Assembly (NCBI GenBank): GCA_035946735.1
Contig: DASYYZ010000098.1
Span: 1-64,000 of the forward strand
From: Gp13-AA77 sp035946735
GTDB lineage: Bacteria; Acidobacteriota; Terriglobia; UBA7540
Reading direction: 5' to 3'
DNA length: 64,000 bases
The notes under the pieces were generated by a model. It saw only the letters and a program-made list of their open reading frames with translations, had not been told where the DNA came from and did no database searches. Below, one piece after another: positions 8,664 to 17,118 of the stretch. Position numbers and translations under genes: made by a program. Each line of letters opens with the position of its first letter. Position 1 is the first letter of the stretch.

Positions 8664-9170
8664 GTGAGTTCGGTGTTGGATTGGAAGTTGAGATTCGGTC
8701 CCGCGGCGCTAGTCGCGCTTGCTTCGCTCGCGCTCGTCAGTGTTGGCAAAGCGCAGGAAATTGCGGTGCAGAATGAGTCCGGCGCTGCCGTCAAGCTTTC
8801 GGCGTCAGATATCGCCGCGCTGCCGCATCAAAGCATATCTGTAGACGATCACGGGAAGACGGTGAAGTTCGAGGGCGTTGCAGTGAAGCTGGTATTGGAG
8901 AAGGCAGGCGTGAGCTTTGGCGAATCGCTGCGGGGCGAGCGAATGGCTACTTGCCTTCTGGTGGAAGCGGCTGACGATTACCACGTGGTGTTTGCGCTGC
9001 CAGAACTGGACCCGGGATTCACAGACCGAGTGATCCTGCTAGCCGACAAGGGTGACGGTCATCCGCTGGACAGCAAAGAAGGCCCGTTTCGCATCATCGT
9101 TCCCGGTGAGAAGAGAATGGCGCGATGGGTGCGACAAGTGACAATCCTTAAAGTCCTGCAAGTGCGGTAG
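8664..9170 (+). CDS. Secreted oxidoreductase molybdopterin-binding-like protein
   Basis: 168 residues from a GTG at 8664 preceded by AGGAGG; an N-terminal signal peptide (VALASLALVSVGKAQ) is followed by ~135 residues. The body (SGAAVKLSASDIAALPHQSI, KFEGVAVKLVLEKAGV, DYHVVFALPELDPGF, LDSKEGPFRIIVPGEKRMARW) resembles the small periplasmic relatives of the sulfite-oxidase molybdopterin-binding domain. It lacks the cysteine that ligates Mo in true sulfite oxidases, so it may bind a pterin or act as a scaffold rather than a catalyst. It follows the porin stop by 26 bp on the same strand, so the two are probably co-transcribed. Confidence 0.7.
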   Translation: MSSVLDWKLRFGPAALVALASLALVSVGKAQEIAVQNESGAAVKLSASDIAALPHQSISVDDHGKTVKFEGVAVKLVLEKAGVSFGESLRGERMATCLLVEAADDYHVVFALPELDPGFTDRVILLADKGDGHPLDSKEGPFRIIVPGEKRMARWVRQVTILKVLQVR

Positions 9171-10239
9171 AGCACTTTACCCTAACCGGCTCACGACGGA
9201 GCCAGAAGCATGCCGTACATCGTCCTGACTGTGAGCATTCGGTGCCCGTTTTGCAGTCGAACCAGCGTGGAGCAATTGATCGCTGAGACGGAAAGATTTG
9301 ACAAGGAACAGATGGGTATTTTTTGAGCCACCAATTCTTCGATTGCCAAATGTGCTCGCAAAGACTGCCCCGGGGACTGGGTTAATGCCCACGCCGAGCT
9401 TGCAACACCAGAGACGTTGCGCGATTTACGCTTCCCGTCTTGTGTCTGGCCCAAACCATGTCAGAGCGAAGGCAATTGACTACGTCCGCGGCGACCGTCG
9501 GGCAGGAAAATCAACCAGAAATGTCATTGATGCAACCAACTGGCGTTAGCCGACCCGGCTTTCAGCCGGGATCGAAGCTGTTAAGGACGTACGTCGGTCT
9601 GGTACCCTTGGAGGCCGCCCGTTATTTTCTTCTGGATATACCGCTTCAAAGCCTGAACATCACCGGCTTGGGCGAAATGTCCACATCGCGGCCTGTCTGA
9701 AGTGCCCGATGTATGTGGCACGGACCACTGCCAAGTTGATGGTGGACTTGGAGGGGTTCGAACTTTGTATGCCGATTGAAGACAAGTAACTTACTGATTC
9801 CACGAAGCGGCAGAAACGCCTAAAACGGTCAAAACGCCAGTCTGAGGTACACGTCGGGTGCACGAACCGCTGGCTACTGCCGGCCGAGACCCATGTCTGC
9901 GGCTAAACAGAAGAAAAGAAGCGCGCGCCGCCTACCTTGCCTGCGGTGGGAGCCGCGCTGTGTTGCGTCTCGGCTCACCACCGACCACCGCGCCTGTGTT
10001 TCGATCACTGATGGACATTACATTGTCTCGGCGAGGGAGTAGCTGGTGCTGCGGCCTCCAGCGGACATGCGGAGATTCAGGGGATAATTCTCCGCATCGT
10101 TCCGAGGACAGTTCCTGGAATAACAAGCTCGGCGCGCGGTGAACCCCGGGCTCCCCTGCCCTCTCCGGAGCCCCGAGAGCGTTCACAACGGCAGTCTGTC
10201 TTGTTCGCCATCCTCTGAAGAGACTGCTACCAGTACATA
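9171..10239. other. Gene-poor 1.07-kb stretch
   Basis: I find no convincing gene here. A tiny plus ORF at 9210-9325 (MPYIVLTVSIRCPFCSR...) has one CPFC knuckle and could be a small zinc-binding protein, but there is no second Cys pair. Longer ORFs on both strands lack starts with ribosome-binding sites and have no recognisable composition. The segment is probably decayed accessory DNA. Confidence 0.4.
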
Positions 10240-10899
10240 ATGAGACAAGAGACCTGCCCGTACTGCAACCACGAGTTCCGACCTTCGCGATACCGTCCAG
10301 ATCAAAAGGTCTGCAGCTCTCAAGAATGTCAGCGGCGGCGGGCCGCCGAATATCGTCGAAAGAAGCTCGCCGAAGACCCCGTCTGCCGCAACAGCCGACA
10401 CAACCGGCGTGAGAACAATCCCGGTTATATAAAGCGGTATCTGGCGGGGCGCCGTTCCGACGCCAAGAGGAATCGGTTGGAGAGCGAATTGAGCCGGCTG
10501 CAGGGCATGATAAGGAGCAACTCCGCTGTTTTTGATGTAAAGTCCTGCGATGCAAGTATTTGGCTCGTCGGCCCCCGACAGCTGCTTGAAAGTAACATCC
10601 TGGCCACGCTCAACTCATTATCGTGTAGGGAGTTCCGCCAACCGTCGTCGCGGAGGAGAAGAAGGAACATCCTTTTGAAAACCGAGACCCTCCGGTCGTA
10701 TAAATGGATGCTACCCAAGAGCGTGGAGGCACAGGCCGCTCGGCATTCGGTGGCTGCCAGGAGCAAATTGAAGCCGGGCCGTTGCAGGAAGCGCAGGTAC
10801 CAGCGAACGCGGAGGACGATAATCTTCCCGGCGAAGTGCCTGTCGCGGAAAAGCGCCGACCGATCAGTTTGCATCCAGGTAGCATATCCTCACCTCTGA
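10240..10899 (+). CDS. Zinc-finger-like hypothetical protein with degenerate C-terminus
   Basis: 219 residues from ATG 10240. The first ~80 residues form a compact Cys motif (CPYC, then CSSQEC) followed by a very basic stretch (RRRAAEYRRKKLAEDP, then NNPGYIKRYLAGRR). This layout occurs in a set of acidobacterial proteins of unknown function. A later block (DVKSCDASIWLVGP) also looks family-like. From about residue 125 the sequence becomes Arg/Ser-rich and noisy, which suggests a frameshift and read-through rather than a real domain. Nucleic-acid binding is a fair guess from the zinc ribbon and charge. I do not know its role. Confidence 0.4.
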   Translation: MRQETCPYCNHEFRPSRYRPDQKVCSSQECQRRRAAEYRRKKLAEDPVCRNSRHNRRENNPGYIKRYLAGRRSDAKRNRLESELSRLQGMIRSNSAVFDVKSCDASIWLVGPRQLLESNILATLNSLSCREFRQPSSRRRRRNILLKTETLRSYKWMLPKSVEAQAARHSVAARSKLKPGRCRKRRYQRTRRTIIFPAKCLSRKSADRSVCIQVAYPHL

Positions 10900-10948
10900 G
10901 CCGGGTTGTTTGCAACACTTCCCATAAACTGGTGGATTCTCGAATTCC

Positions 10949-11833
10949 CTATGCAGAGGAGCTCATTGATCTTGCCGACGTAACGCGACCAAGGAGATCG
11001 AATGACTTCATTTGCTGGCAGCGTTCCTCAAAGTTCGGGCGCGGCCCCTTCCAACGAAGGTCCTCGACCGTATCAAAAACGGGAACGTCCAGCCGCAGGG
11101 TTGCAAGGGTGCGAAACAACAGGGCATCGTTCCATGCGTTGACTAGCGACTCGGACAGTTGGCGGGCCTTCCGGATCGAGGGATGCCATTCTCGCCAATC
11201 CTTCGGAATGTCTTCAAGGTGGCGGTACTGAGATAAGGTGAGAGCCGCGGCCTTTGAGCCCCATCCAGGCAAACCCGGAAAGCCATCTGCGCTGTCGCCG
11301 ACTACCGCCAGGTAGTCCGGAATCGATTCGGGCTTCACCCCGAACTTAGCCACGACGCCGGCTTCATCGCGCAGGATGTCGCGCCTCCGGTCCAATTGAA
11401 CGACTCGCGTGCCCACAACACACTGACTGAGATCTTTATCTGGCGTACAGATGAGCACCTGCCTCACACGGTCATCCTTTGCTGCTTTAGAGGCGGCTGA
11501 AGCGAGCGCGTCGTCCGCCTCATAATAAACCATTGGCCACACCACCACTCCCATGGCTTCCAGCGAATCCTCGAGAACGGGGAACTGCGCGAGCAGTTCC
11601 CGAGGTACACCTTCGCTGGTCTTGTATCCTGGATACAGATCGTTGCGAAACGACTCCACGACATGATCGGTTGCCACCCCAATATGGGTTGCACCCCGCT
11701 CGATCATGGACAGAACGGAAGTCAGGACACCACGTACCGCGCCGATTTCCTGGCCGTTCACATCAGCGGCGGCGGGCACGGCGAAGAAATGCCGGAACAA
11801 TTCATAGGTCCCGTCAATCAGGTGCACATCCAT
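10949..11833 (-). CDS. 5'-3' exonuclease (PolI N-domain / flap-endonuclease family)
   Basis: 294 residues, a stand-alone relative of the 5'-nuclease domain of DNA polymerase I. Metal-binding acids lie in the expected order: LIDGTYELFR at the N-terminus, VATDHVVESFRNDLYPGYK, YYEADDALA, CTPDKDLSQCV, and the helix-hairpin-helix region DYLAVVGDSADGFPGLPGWG. It would remove flaps or primers and act in repair or replication in the cytoplasm. Its length is normal and all acidic motifs are intact, so it is probably functional. It lies 10 bp beyond the last frame of a broken RecQ gene on the same strand. Confidence 0.85.
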   Translation of the reverse strand: MDVHLIDGTYELFRHFFAVPAAADVNGQEIGAVRGVLTSVLSMIERGATHIGVATDHVVESFRNDLYPGYKTSEGVPRELLAQFPVLEDSLEAMGVVVWPMVYYEADDALASAASKAAKDDRVRQVLICTPDKDLSQCVVGTRVVQLDRRRDILRDEAGVVAKFGVKPESIPDYLAVVGDSADGFPGLPGWGSKAAALTLSQYRHLEDIPKDWREWHPSIRKARQLSESLVNAWNDALLFRTLATLRLDVPVFDTVEDLRWKGPRPNFEERCQQMKSFDLLGRVTSARSMSSSA

Positions 11834-11968
11834 GCGGCCGGATCAGCTTTCTGCAGGCGGTGCTAATTTGATCGACAAGCGATTTAGTGAGACATTCCCG
11901 TGTGACGCCAATCGGAAGGTACCCGCCGAGAGTTCTTCCAGACGATGCAGAAGCCAGGGCCCGTGCAG

Positions 11969-12327
11969 AAACTGCAGCTTGCCGGCGAGGTAATCGAGGC
12001 AAACTCGGCGCGAGTCGGCACGCGGCCGGCCGGAATGGATGCGGTCGACGGCGAAGCCCTGCGCCTTGAGTCGGGCCACCTGATTTCCAGCAAGGCAATG
12101 AGCGGGCTGATCACCAACGTGGTCCCGCCTCGTGCCATTCCGGGTAATTGGTAGCACAGCGACTTACCGGATCCGGTCGGCATGACCAGCAGTACGTCCC
12201 GACCCTCTATTGCCGCGCGGCAGATAGCTTCCTGGTTTGGCCGGAAAGAGGCGAAGCCGAACGCGCTCTGCAGGAAACTCTTTAGGTCGCCAGTTGGCAC
12301 GGGTGCGGTCATGGCTGTTTGCGACAT
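11969..12327 (-). pseudogene. RecQ-like helicase, truncated and frameshifted
   Basis: From the ATG at 12327 (MSQTAMTAPVPTG) the frame encodes the RecQ N-terminus: LQSAFGFASFRPNQEAI, the Walker A motif VMPTGSGKSLCYQLP and motif Ia LVISPLIALLE. At ~12085 homology jumps to another frame (NQVARLKAQGFAVDRIHSG, then DYLAGKLQF) and ends near 11969, before the DEAH box. About 120 of the usual 500-600 residues remain. Helicase activity is not possible. What follows to 11843 is not recognisable. Confidence 0.75.
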
Positions 12328-12464
12328 CACCACGTAGTGGTTGTTCCGCAGGTATCGATGGTTCGGCGAGGCGCGCCGACGATAAGAGTAGCATAACGCG
12401 TCACCGGAGGTTTCCCCGCACCGGACCCTTCCCACCTCCGCCGATTCAGAAGTAACATTGATAG

Positions 12465-13343
12465 GTGTTTGGGCTGAACGAACCGCTTCCGCCTGTAATT
12501 CAACGCCCGCCCGAAAGAGGGTGGCGGCGTCTCAGTCTAGTTTTGATCATTCTCGCCGCCTGCCTGATACTCGAAATCCCGGCCTACGTGCTCTGGAGGC
12601 ATACCCGGCGGTCGGAAGCAGTGCTATCGAACCTCGGCCAGCAGTCGGAGGAAATACGCCGCGAGCTAGATTTGGTGCGGACACAGTCGGGGACAGCCAT
12701 GGAACAGGCATCTGAGGCGAAGGAAAGCTCGGCGCAGGCAGCGCAACAACGCGACGAGGCCGTGCAAGCGCGAGCCCAGTCTGAGCAGGTCGCCACAGAG
12801 GCTCAGCACGAGGCGTATGTGGCCACTCAGCAGGCCGGCCAGGCCCAGCAGGAGGCGCAGGCACTGCGCGCCGACCGTCAGGCACAGCTCGATAGACTAC
12901 AAAGCGTTCTTTCTGAGATCGCCAGCACGCGCAAGACCAGTTCCGGGCTGGTCGTGACGTTAGACAGCAACGCGATCCGCTTTGATTTCGACAAGTCCAC
13001 CATTCGGCCGGGCAACCGCGAAGTGCTAAGCCGAATCGCCGGCGTCTTGATGACCCTCCAAGGGTACGGTGTTTACGTGTATGGCTACACGGACGATGTC
13101 GGAACGGAGGAGTACAACCAGAAGCTCTCAGAGAGGCGCGCTTCAGCCGTGCGGGATTATCTGGTCACGGCGGGCGTTGATCCTAAGATGATCTTCACCA
13201 AGGGCTATGGCAAATCCGACCCGCTCGAATCCGGTGACAGCGCCCAGACCCGCGCCAAGAACCGCCGGGTGGAAATCGGCATCGTTGACTCTGTGCTGCG
13301 CCTGGAAGGTGAGGTCGCCCCCAACGGCGACGGTCATCCCTGA
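12465..13343 (+). CDS. Inner-membrane-anchored OmpA-family protein
   Basis: 292 residues from GTG 12465; there is no strong ribosome-binding site. One transmembrane helix lies near residues 23-45 (LSLVLIILAACLILEIPAYVL). A long Gln/Ala/Glu-rich coiled coil follows (~50-160), then an OmpA-like peptidoglycan-binding domain (IRFDFDKSTIRPGNREVL, YGYTDDVGTEEYNQKLSERRA, GYGKSDPL, AKNRRVEIGI). The topology places the coiled coil and OmpA domain in the periplasm, tethering the inner membrane to the cell wall. The arrangement is common in Acidobacteriota. It stands alone on this strand. Confidence 0.85.
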   Translation: MFGLNEPLPPVIQRPPERGWRRLSLVLIILAACLILEIPAYVLWRHTRRSEAVLSNLGQQSEEIRRELDLVRTQSGTAMEQASEAKESSAQAAQQRDEAVQARAQSEQVATEAQHEAYVATQQAGQAQQEAQALRADRQAQLDRLQSVLSEIASTRKTSSGLVVTLDSNAIRFDFDKSTIRPGNREVLSRIAGVLMTLQGYGVYVYGYTDDVGTEEYNQKLSERRASAVRDYLVTAGVDPKMIFTKGYGKSDPLESGDSAQTRAKNRRVEIGIVDSVLRLEGEVAPNGDGHP

Positions 13344-13686
13344 AAAACCGAGCGGATTCTGTAGACCGAGAGATGCGCAGCGTAGTGTCCATGACCCGTC
13401 TGCATCTGCATACCAGAACGGAAAGCCCGACGACCTCTCACCGCGGCAAACGCCACGTTGCAAAATGGCCGTACTTTGGAAATGAACTGGCTGATCATAA
13501 GAGGACAGTTTTCATCTGAAGGGCACAGGAATTGAGGCGCAGGGCGGACACGCCGAATACATGCTGATGAATACCGACGCAACCCATCTCATCCCACGAC
13601 AAGGTTCCCTACGAGCAAGCAGCCCAGGATCGGCTTTCAACGGGTTCTGCCCGACAGAGAAGCGTCCGACGAGCAAGTGAAGATTC
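13344..13686. other. 343-bp intergenic region
   Basis: The stretch between the OmpA-like gene and the chitinase gene holds only short ORFs without ribosome-binding sites. I see no clear promoter, hairpin with a U-tract, or RNA gene. Confidence 0.4.
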
Positions 13687-15819
13687 GTGGTAATGGATAT
13701 GCGAATCAGGTTCACCCGTCTGTGGCTTTTCCTTGTCCTTCCTCCGGGCTTAGTGCACTCGCAAGGCACCGTGCCCACATTCCAGCACACTGTAAGCCAG
13801 CGCTCCTATACTCTCGTCGGCCGCGATCCGGGATTGGGAGGCGTCACGACCATTCCCATAGTACTCGTTCCTCTCAGGCTCTCGTTTGACGCGAAGAAGG
13901 TCGGCGGCAAGCCCTTCATCATGGACGCAGCCCCGGACCTTCGCTGCGTCCTTCGCTCGCCCGTCTTCTCCAAGTTCGTTTTCCCTTCCGGAGGTAGCAC
14001 ACAGTATGCGGACGCAATGTTGCACACCACCTTCTCAAGGGCTAAAGGGTGGCATACGCTGCTCGGCAAGCCCAAGGTGAAGCCCGTGGGGATCACTATT
14101 CCCGTCGGGTACGGCTACATCCTCACCTCGAAGAATACTGGCAGCTCATTCGCGGTGGTCGACATCGAGTTTCTGCAGAAGGAACTCTTCAAGCAGCTTG
14201 GCAAGCAGGAAGGCAACCTTGTCGTCGCGATCACGCATAACGCCACATACTACGCCGATGGCGATGCAACGGAGTGTTGCTCTTGGGGAACGCACGGCGT
14301 GGACTCCGCCACCGGAGATTCCTTCGTGCTCGGCTCATATCTCCGTAACGCACCTCTATTCGTCGAAGACGACGACGTCCAGCCGCTCACTGAGCAGCTA
14401 GGGGAGTTCATCTACGATCCCTTGCATGATCCGCTACTGCACGGCGGCCGCAGCGTGAAGGTTAAGGGAAACACTTTCCCCAGATGGATGCGTCCCCCCT
14501 CGATGCGTCCGGGTGACCAGGGTGCCTGTGGTGGAGCTGGAGTGGCCTCCGCCTATTTCCTACTCGAGCCCACAGATACGAACCCCAAGAATAATGTCCC
14601 CTCATCGAAGCCCTTTGTCGCCTATCTGCATGGGACCACGTATCACCTCCAGAACGTAGCCCTGCTGCCCTGGTACACCGGCGCGTCGGAAGAAGTCGGC
14701 AGCGCTTACAGCTTCCCGGACGCGCATGCGCTCACCGAACCGGCCCAGCCCTGCCCGCCGCGCGGCGGACCTCCTGATGGTAGTCCGGCGGCGCATCCTG
14801 AGCCCACAGTCGCTGCGGTACCGGTGAGCGGCCCGCGCAAAGGCCATCGGCTCATCGGCTACTGGGTCGGCTACGGCGCCGCTGGTTCCACCTTGTCGCT
14901 CCGCGCGGTTTCCCCGCAGTGGGACGTCGTAATTGTTGCCTTCGCCACACCGGATCACAGCGCCAAAGAGGGGACCATGCGGTTCCGCACGCCGGCTGGC
15001 TTTGATGCCGAGCAGTTCAAGGCCGACATTGCCTACCTGAAGGGCCAAGGCAAGAAGGTTATGATTTCCCTTGGGGGCGGCGGGCAGTACTTCACGCTCG
15101 CTGACCCGCAGCATATTGCGGACTTTGTTTCTTCTGTCACCCGCATCGTGAGCCAATACGGATTCGACGGTATCGACGTCGACTTCGAGACCCCCTCTCT
15201 GTCACTTGATCCGGGTGACACCGAATTCAAGCATCCCAGTACGCCATCGATCGTGAATCTCATCTCGGCCCTTCGCCAGTTGCGCGATCATTTCGGTCCC
15301 GCCTTCATGATCAGCCTCGTGCCCGAAGGTACGCAGATGCCTTCCGGCTGCCCCAGTTATGGAGGGCAGTTCGGCGCCTATCTGCCCATCGCCTACGCCA
15401 TCCGCGACATCCTCTCCTTCATCGATGTACAGGATTACAACACGCCGCCCCTTGAAGGTCTCGATGGCGAGATCTATCAGCCCGGTTCTGTCGACTATCA
15501 CGCCGCCATGACAGAACTCCTCCTCAGAGGCTTCAACGTTGGGGGCGATCCCAAACAGTTCTTCCCGCCCATCCCGGCTGATAAGGTTGCCGTCGGCTTC
15601 CTCACCGGAGACACAACGCCCACGATCGTCAGTCAGGCAATGGACTACCTCATCACCGGCAAGCCTCCGGCTGGAACTAATTACAGGCTGCATGAGCCCA
15701 CCGGCTATCCCAGCTTGATCGGCGCCATGTTCTGGAACATCGACGACGACCGCCACGGCAACTACAACTTCTCCAACGTCGTCGGCCCCCAACTTCACGG
15801 CTATCCGGCGGCTCAGTAG
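13687..15819 (+). CDS. Secreted two-domain protein with a C-terminal GH18 chitinase
   Basis: 710 residues from GTG 13687 (ATG 13693 or 13699 are alternatives). A signal peptide ends near PPGLVHSQG. The N-terminal ~340 residues form a domain seen in acidobacterial secreted proteins, with CCSWGTHG and FIYDPLHDPLL. In some relatives this region looks like a peptidase with an HE motif, but here the equivalent reads LTEQLGEF, so I would not call it active. After a Pro/Gly linker (PCPPRGGPPDG) comes a GH18 domain. KVMISLGGGGQY precedes the catalytic DGIDVDFE at 494-501 with Glu501 as proton donor, then DVQDYNTPP. It should hydrolyse chitin outside the cell, and the GH18 part resembles actinobacterial chitinases. 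Confidence 0.8.
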   Translation: MVMDMRIRFTRLWLFLVLPPGLVHSQGTVPTFQHTVSQRSYTLVGRDPGLGGVTTIPIVLVPLRLSFDAKKVGGKPFIMDAAPDLRCVLRSPVFSKFVFPSGGSTQYADAMLHTTFSRAKGWHTLLGKPKVKPVGITIPVGYGYILTSKNTGSSFAVVDIEFLQKELFKQLGKQEGNLVVAITHNATYYADGDATECCSWGTHGVDSATGDSFVLGSYLRNAPLFVEDDDVQPLTEQLGEFIYDPLHDPLLHGGRSVKVKGNTFPRWMRPPSMRPGDQGACGGAGVASAYFLLEPTDTNPKNNVPSSKPFVAYLHGTTYHLQNVALLPWYTGASEEVGSAYSFPDAHALTEPAQPCPPRGGPPDGSPAAHPEPTVAAVPVSGPRKGHRLIGYWVGYGAAGSTLSLRAVSPQWDVVIVAFATPDHSAKEGTMRFRTPAGFDAEQFKADIAYLKGQGKKVMISLGGGGQYFTLADPQHIADFVSSVTRIVSQYGFDGIDVDFETPSLSLDPGDTEFKHPSTPSIVNLISALRQLRDHFGPAFMISLVPEGTQMPSGCPSYGGQFGAYLPIAYAIRDILSFIDVQDYNTPPLEGLDGEIYQPGSVDYHAAMTELLLRGFNVGGDPKQFFPPIPADKVAVGFLTGDTTPTIVSQAMDYLITGKPPAGTNYRLHEPTGYPSLIGAMFWNIDDDRHGNYNFSNVVGPQLHGYPAAQ

Positions 15820-15902
15820 ACTTTGGTGCGGACACGGCGAGGTCAATTGAAGTGTTCTCGGTTCAACTCATGAGCATTGCCAGAGTACGAGAGCGCGGGT
15901 CG

Positions 15903-16428
15903 CTTCACTGCTTCTTCTCCGTCGAAGAAGACCACCCAGTATGTGAGCTTGTTCCGCCTGTGGGCCAAGTCTTGTGCCAACTCGATCAGGAAGGCGGCGC
16001 TGGAGCCCCCGTCGTTAGCGCCAACGAACGGCGTGGCCATTCGTTTCGTGTCGTAGCGGCCTCCGATTACGATCGATGGGCTCCTGCCGGGAACCGTCGC
16101 GGGGATATTGTCATCGGAATCGGGCCGAGGGCCGTTCTCGCCCTAAAAACCCGTATTTACGAACAGTGATCTTAGCGCTACGGAGCGCCCCAATAATGAA
16201 TGCCCTACAGCGCTCGAGGGCTTCCGATCCGGAAGGCCGAGGGCCAAAGCTGACAATGCGTTTCAGATCGGCGGAGGCGCGCTCTCCATCGAGCTCGCCA
16301 TTGAAGGTTGCAACGGACGTGTTGCGCTTGGACTGAAGGTAGGCCGGGAAGAGGAGCGCTAGTGCCGGCGAAACATGCGCTGCCAGTGCGCCCAGGCGCC
16401 GCAATAGCCGCCGTTTCGCACGGGTCAT
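15903..16428 (-). pseudogene. M28-family metallopeptidase / glutaminyl cyclase-like pseudogene
   Basis: Reading leftward from 16428, the first frame gives a membrane-anchor-like start and GERASADLKRIVSFGPRPSG, the usual opening of this family. Near 16100 homology moves to another frame: NIPATVPGRSPSIVIGGRYD, TKRMATPFVGANDGGSS, then LTYWVVFFDGEEAVK. In intact enzymes the metal site reads GGHYD; here the His is Arg. Homology stops near 15903, before the C-terminal metal ligands. Frameshift, lost ligand and truncation together make it non-functional. Confidence 0.7.
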
Positions 16429-16577
16429 CCGTTGGGATTGAAAGGTTGAGCCATTGGCCGGGCTTGGCGACCAAAATGGAAGATCGAGACGGCCGAGAGA
16501 TATGAGCGTGCTGCCGTGGAGCCAGGTTTGTCAGTGCCGACGCCTGAACACGAGCACGAGACGGTTACGGCTTGCCG

Positions 16578-16945
16578 TCAGAGTTGGTTGGAGACACCGA
16601 GGTACCGCTGCGTCGTCTTTATATTCCGGTGGCCCGCGAGAGCCTGAACGTTAGCGATATCACAGCCAGATTGAAGCAGACGCGTCAGGAAGGTCGCGCG
16701 AAACTTATGCGGGCGCGTATTCCTGACTTTAGCTGGCCTTGCCACTCTTTCGACGATTTTGTAAACGTGCGCCTGCCGCTTGCCACGGGTGGTAGGATAG
16801 ACCCAGCGCGAGGTATTCGCGCGCGTTTCTTGAGAGCGTCGATGAGGTCGTCGCCCATTTCGACCTCTCTCTCTTCCCAGGTCTTGGGTGTAAGTCGGTC
16901 TTCGGGCTTTGCGGTGTCCGCATCTTTCGTACTAACGGACACCAT
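16578..16945 (-). pseudogene. Tyrosine recombinase (phage-type integrase), C-terminal remnant
   Basis: Minus-strand homology starts near 16945 (DRLTPKTWEEREVEMGDDLIDALKK) and shifts frame near 16800. It continues as GKRQAHVYKIVERVARPAK, then HKFRATFLTRLLQSGCDI, then ALAGHRNIKTTQRYLGVSNQ to a TGA at 16580-16578. The catalytic HxxR (HKFR), the following His (AGHR) and the nucleophile Tyr (QRY) are all visible. The N-terminal core-binding domain and first Arg are missing, and a frameshift splits the rest. It would have been the integrase of a mobile element. The adjacent tRNA fragment fits its target site. Confidence 0.8.
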
Positions 16946-16978
16946 GGACCATAAGTGTCTTTAAATCAATGTAAGTAT

Positions 16979-17034
16979 TAGGACGTGAGATTCTCAATCT
17001 CAAAACCCGGGTTCGATTCCCGCTAGCGCTACCA
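16979..17034 (+). tRNA. 3' fragment of a tRNA (probably Glu, anticodon CUC), putative attachment-site scar
   Basis: Positions 16979-17034 resemble a tRNA from the end of the D-arm to the 3' CCA. An anticodon stem TGAGA/TCTCA encloses the loop TTCTCAA (anticodon CTC). A T-loop TTCGATT lies between CCGGG and CCCGC (one mismatch), followed by the acceptor strand TAGCGCT, A and CCA. The matching 5' acceptor AGCGCTA and the D-arm are absent upstream, so it is not a complete tRNA. A partial tRNA next to an integrase gene is the classic product of site-specific integration. Confidence 0.6.
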
Positions 17035-17118
17035 TTTCAAGGCACCTTCGGGAGGCTACCAAGACGGCCGCCGCTACGTCGTCTGAGCCGGGAGAATAGC
17101 TGCCGGGTATATCCAGCG

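Noticed and set aside
9858..10142. 94-codon ORF and overlapping 207-codon minus ORF (9932-10555)
   Set aside because: No ribosome-binding site, no recognisable composition; the minus ORF overlaps the zinc-finger-like gene.
16979..17034. Functional tRNA gene
   Set aside because: 5' acceptor strand and D-arm are absent, and the T-stem has a C-C mismatch.
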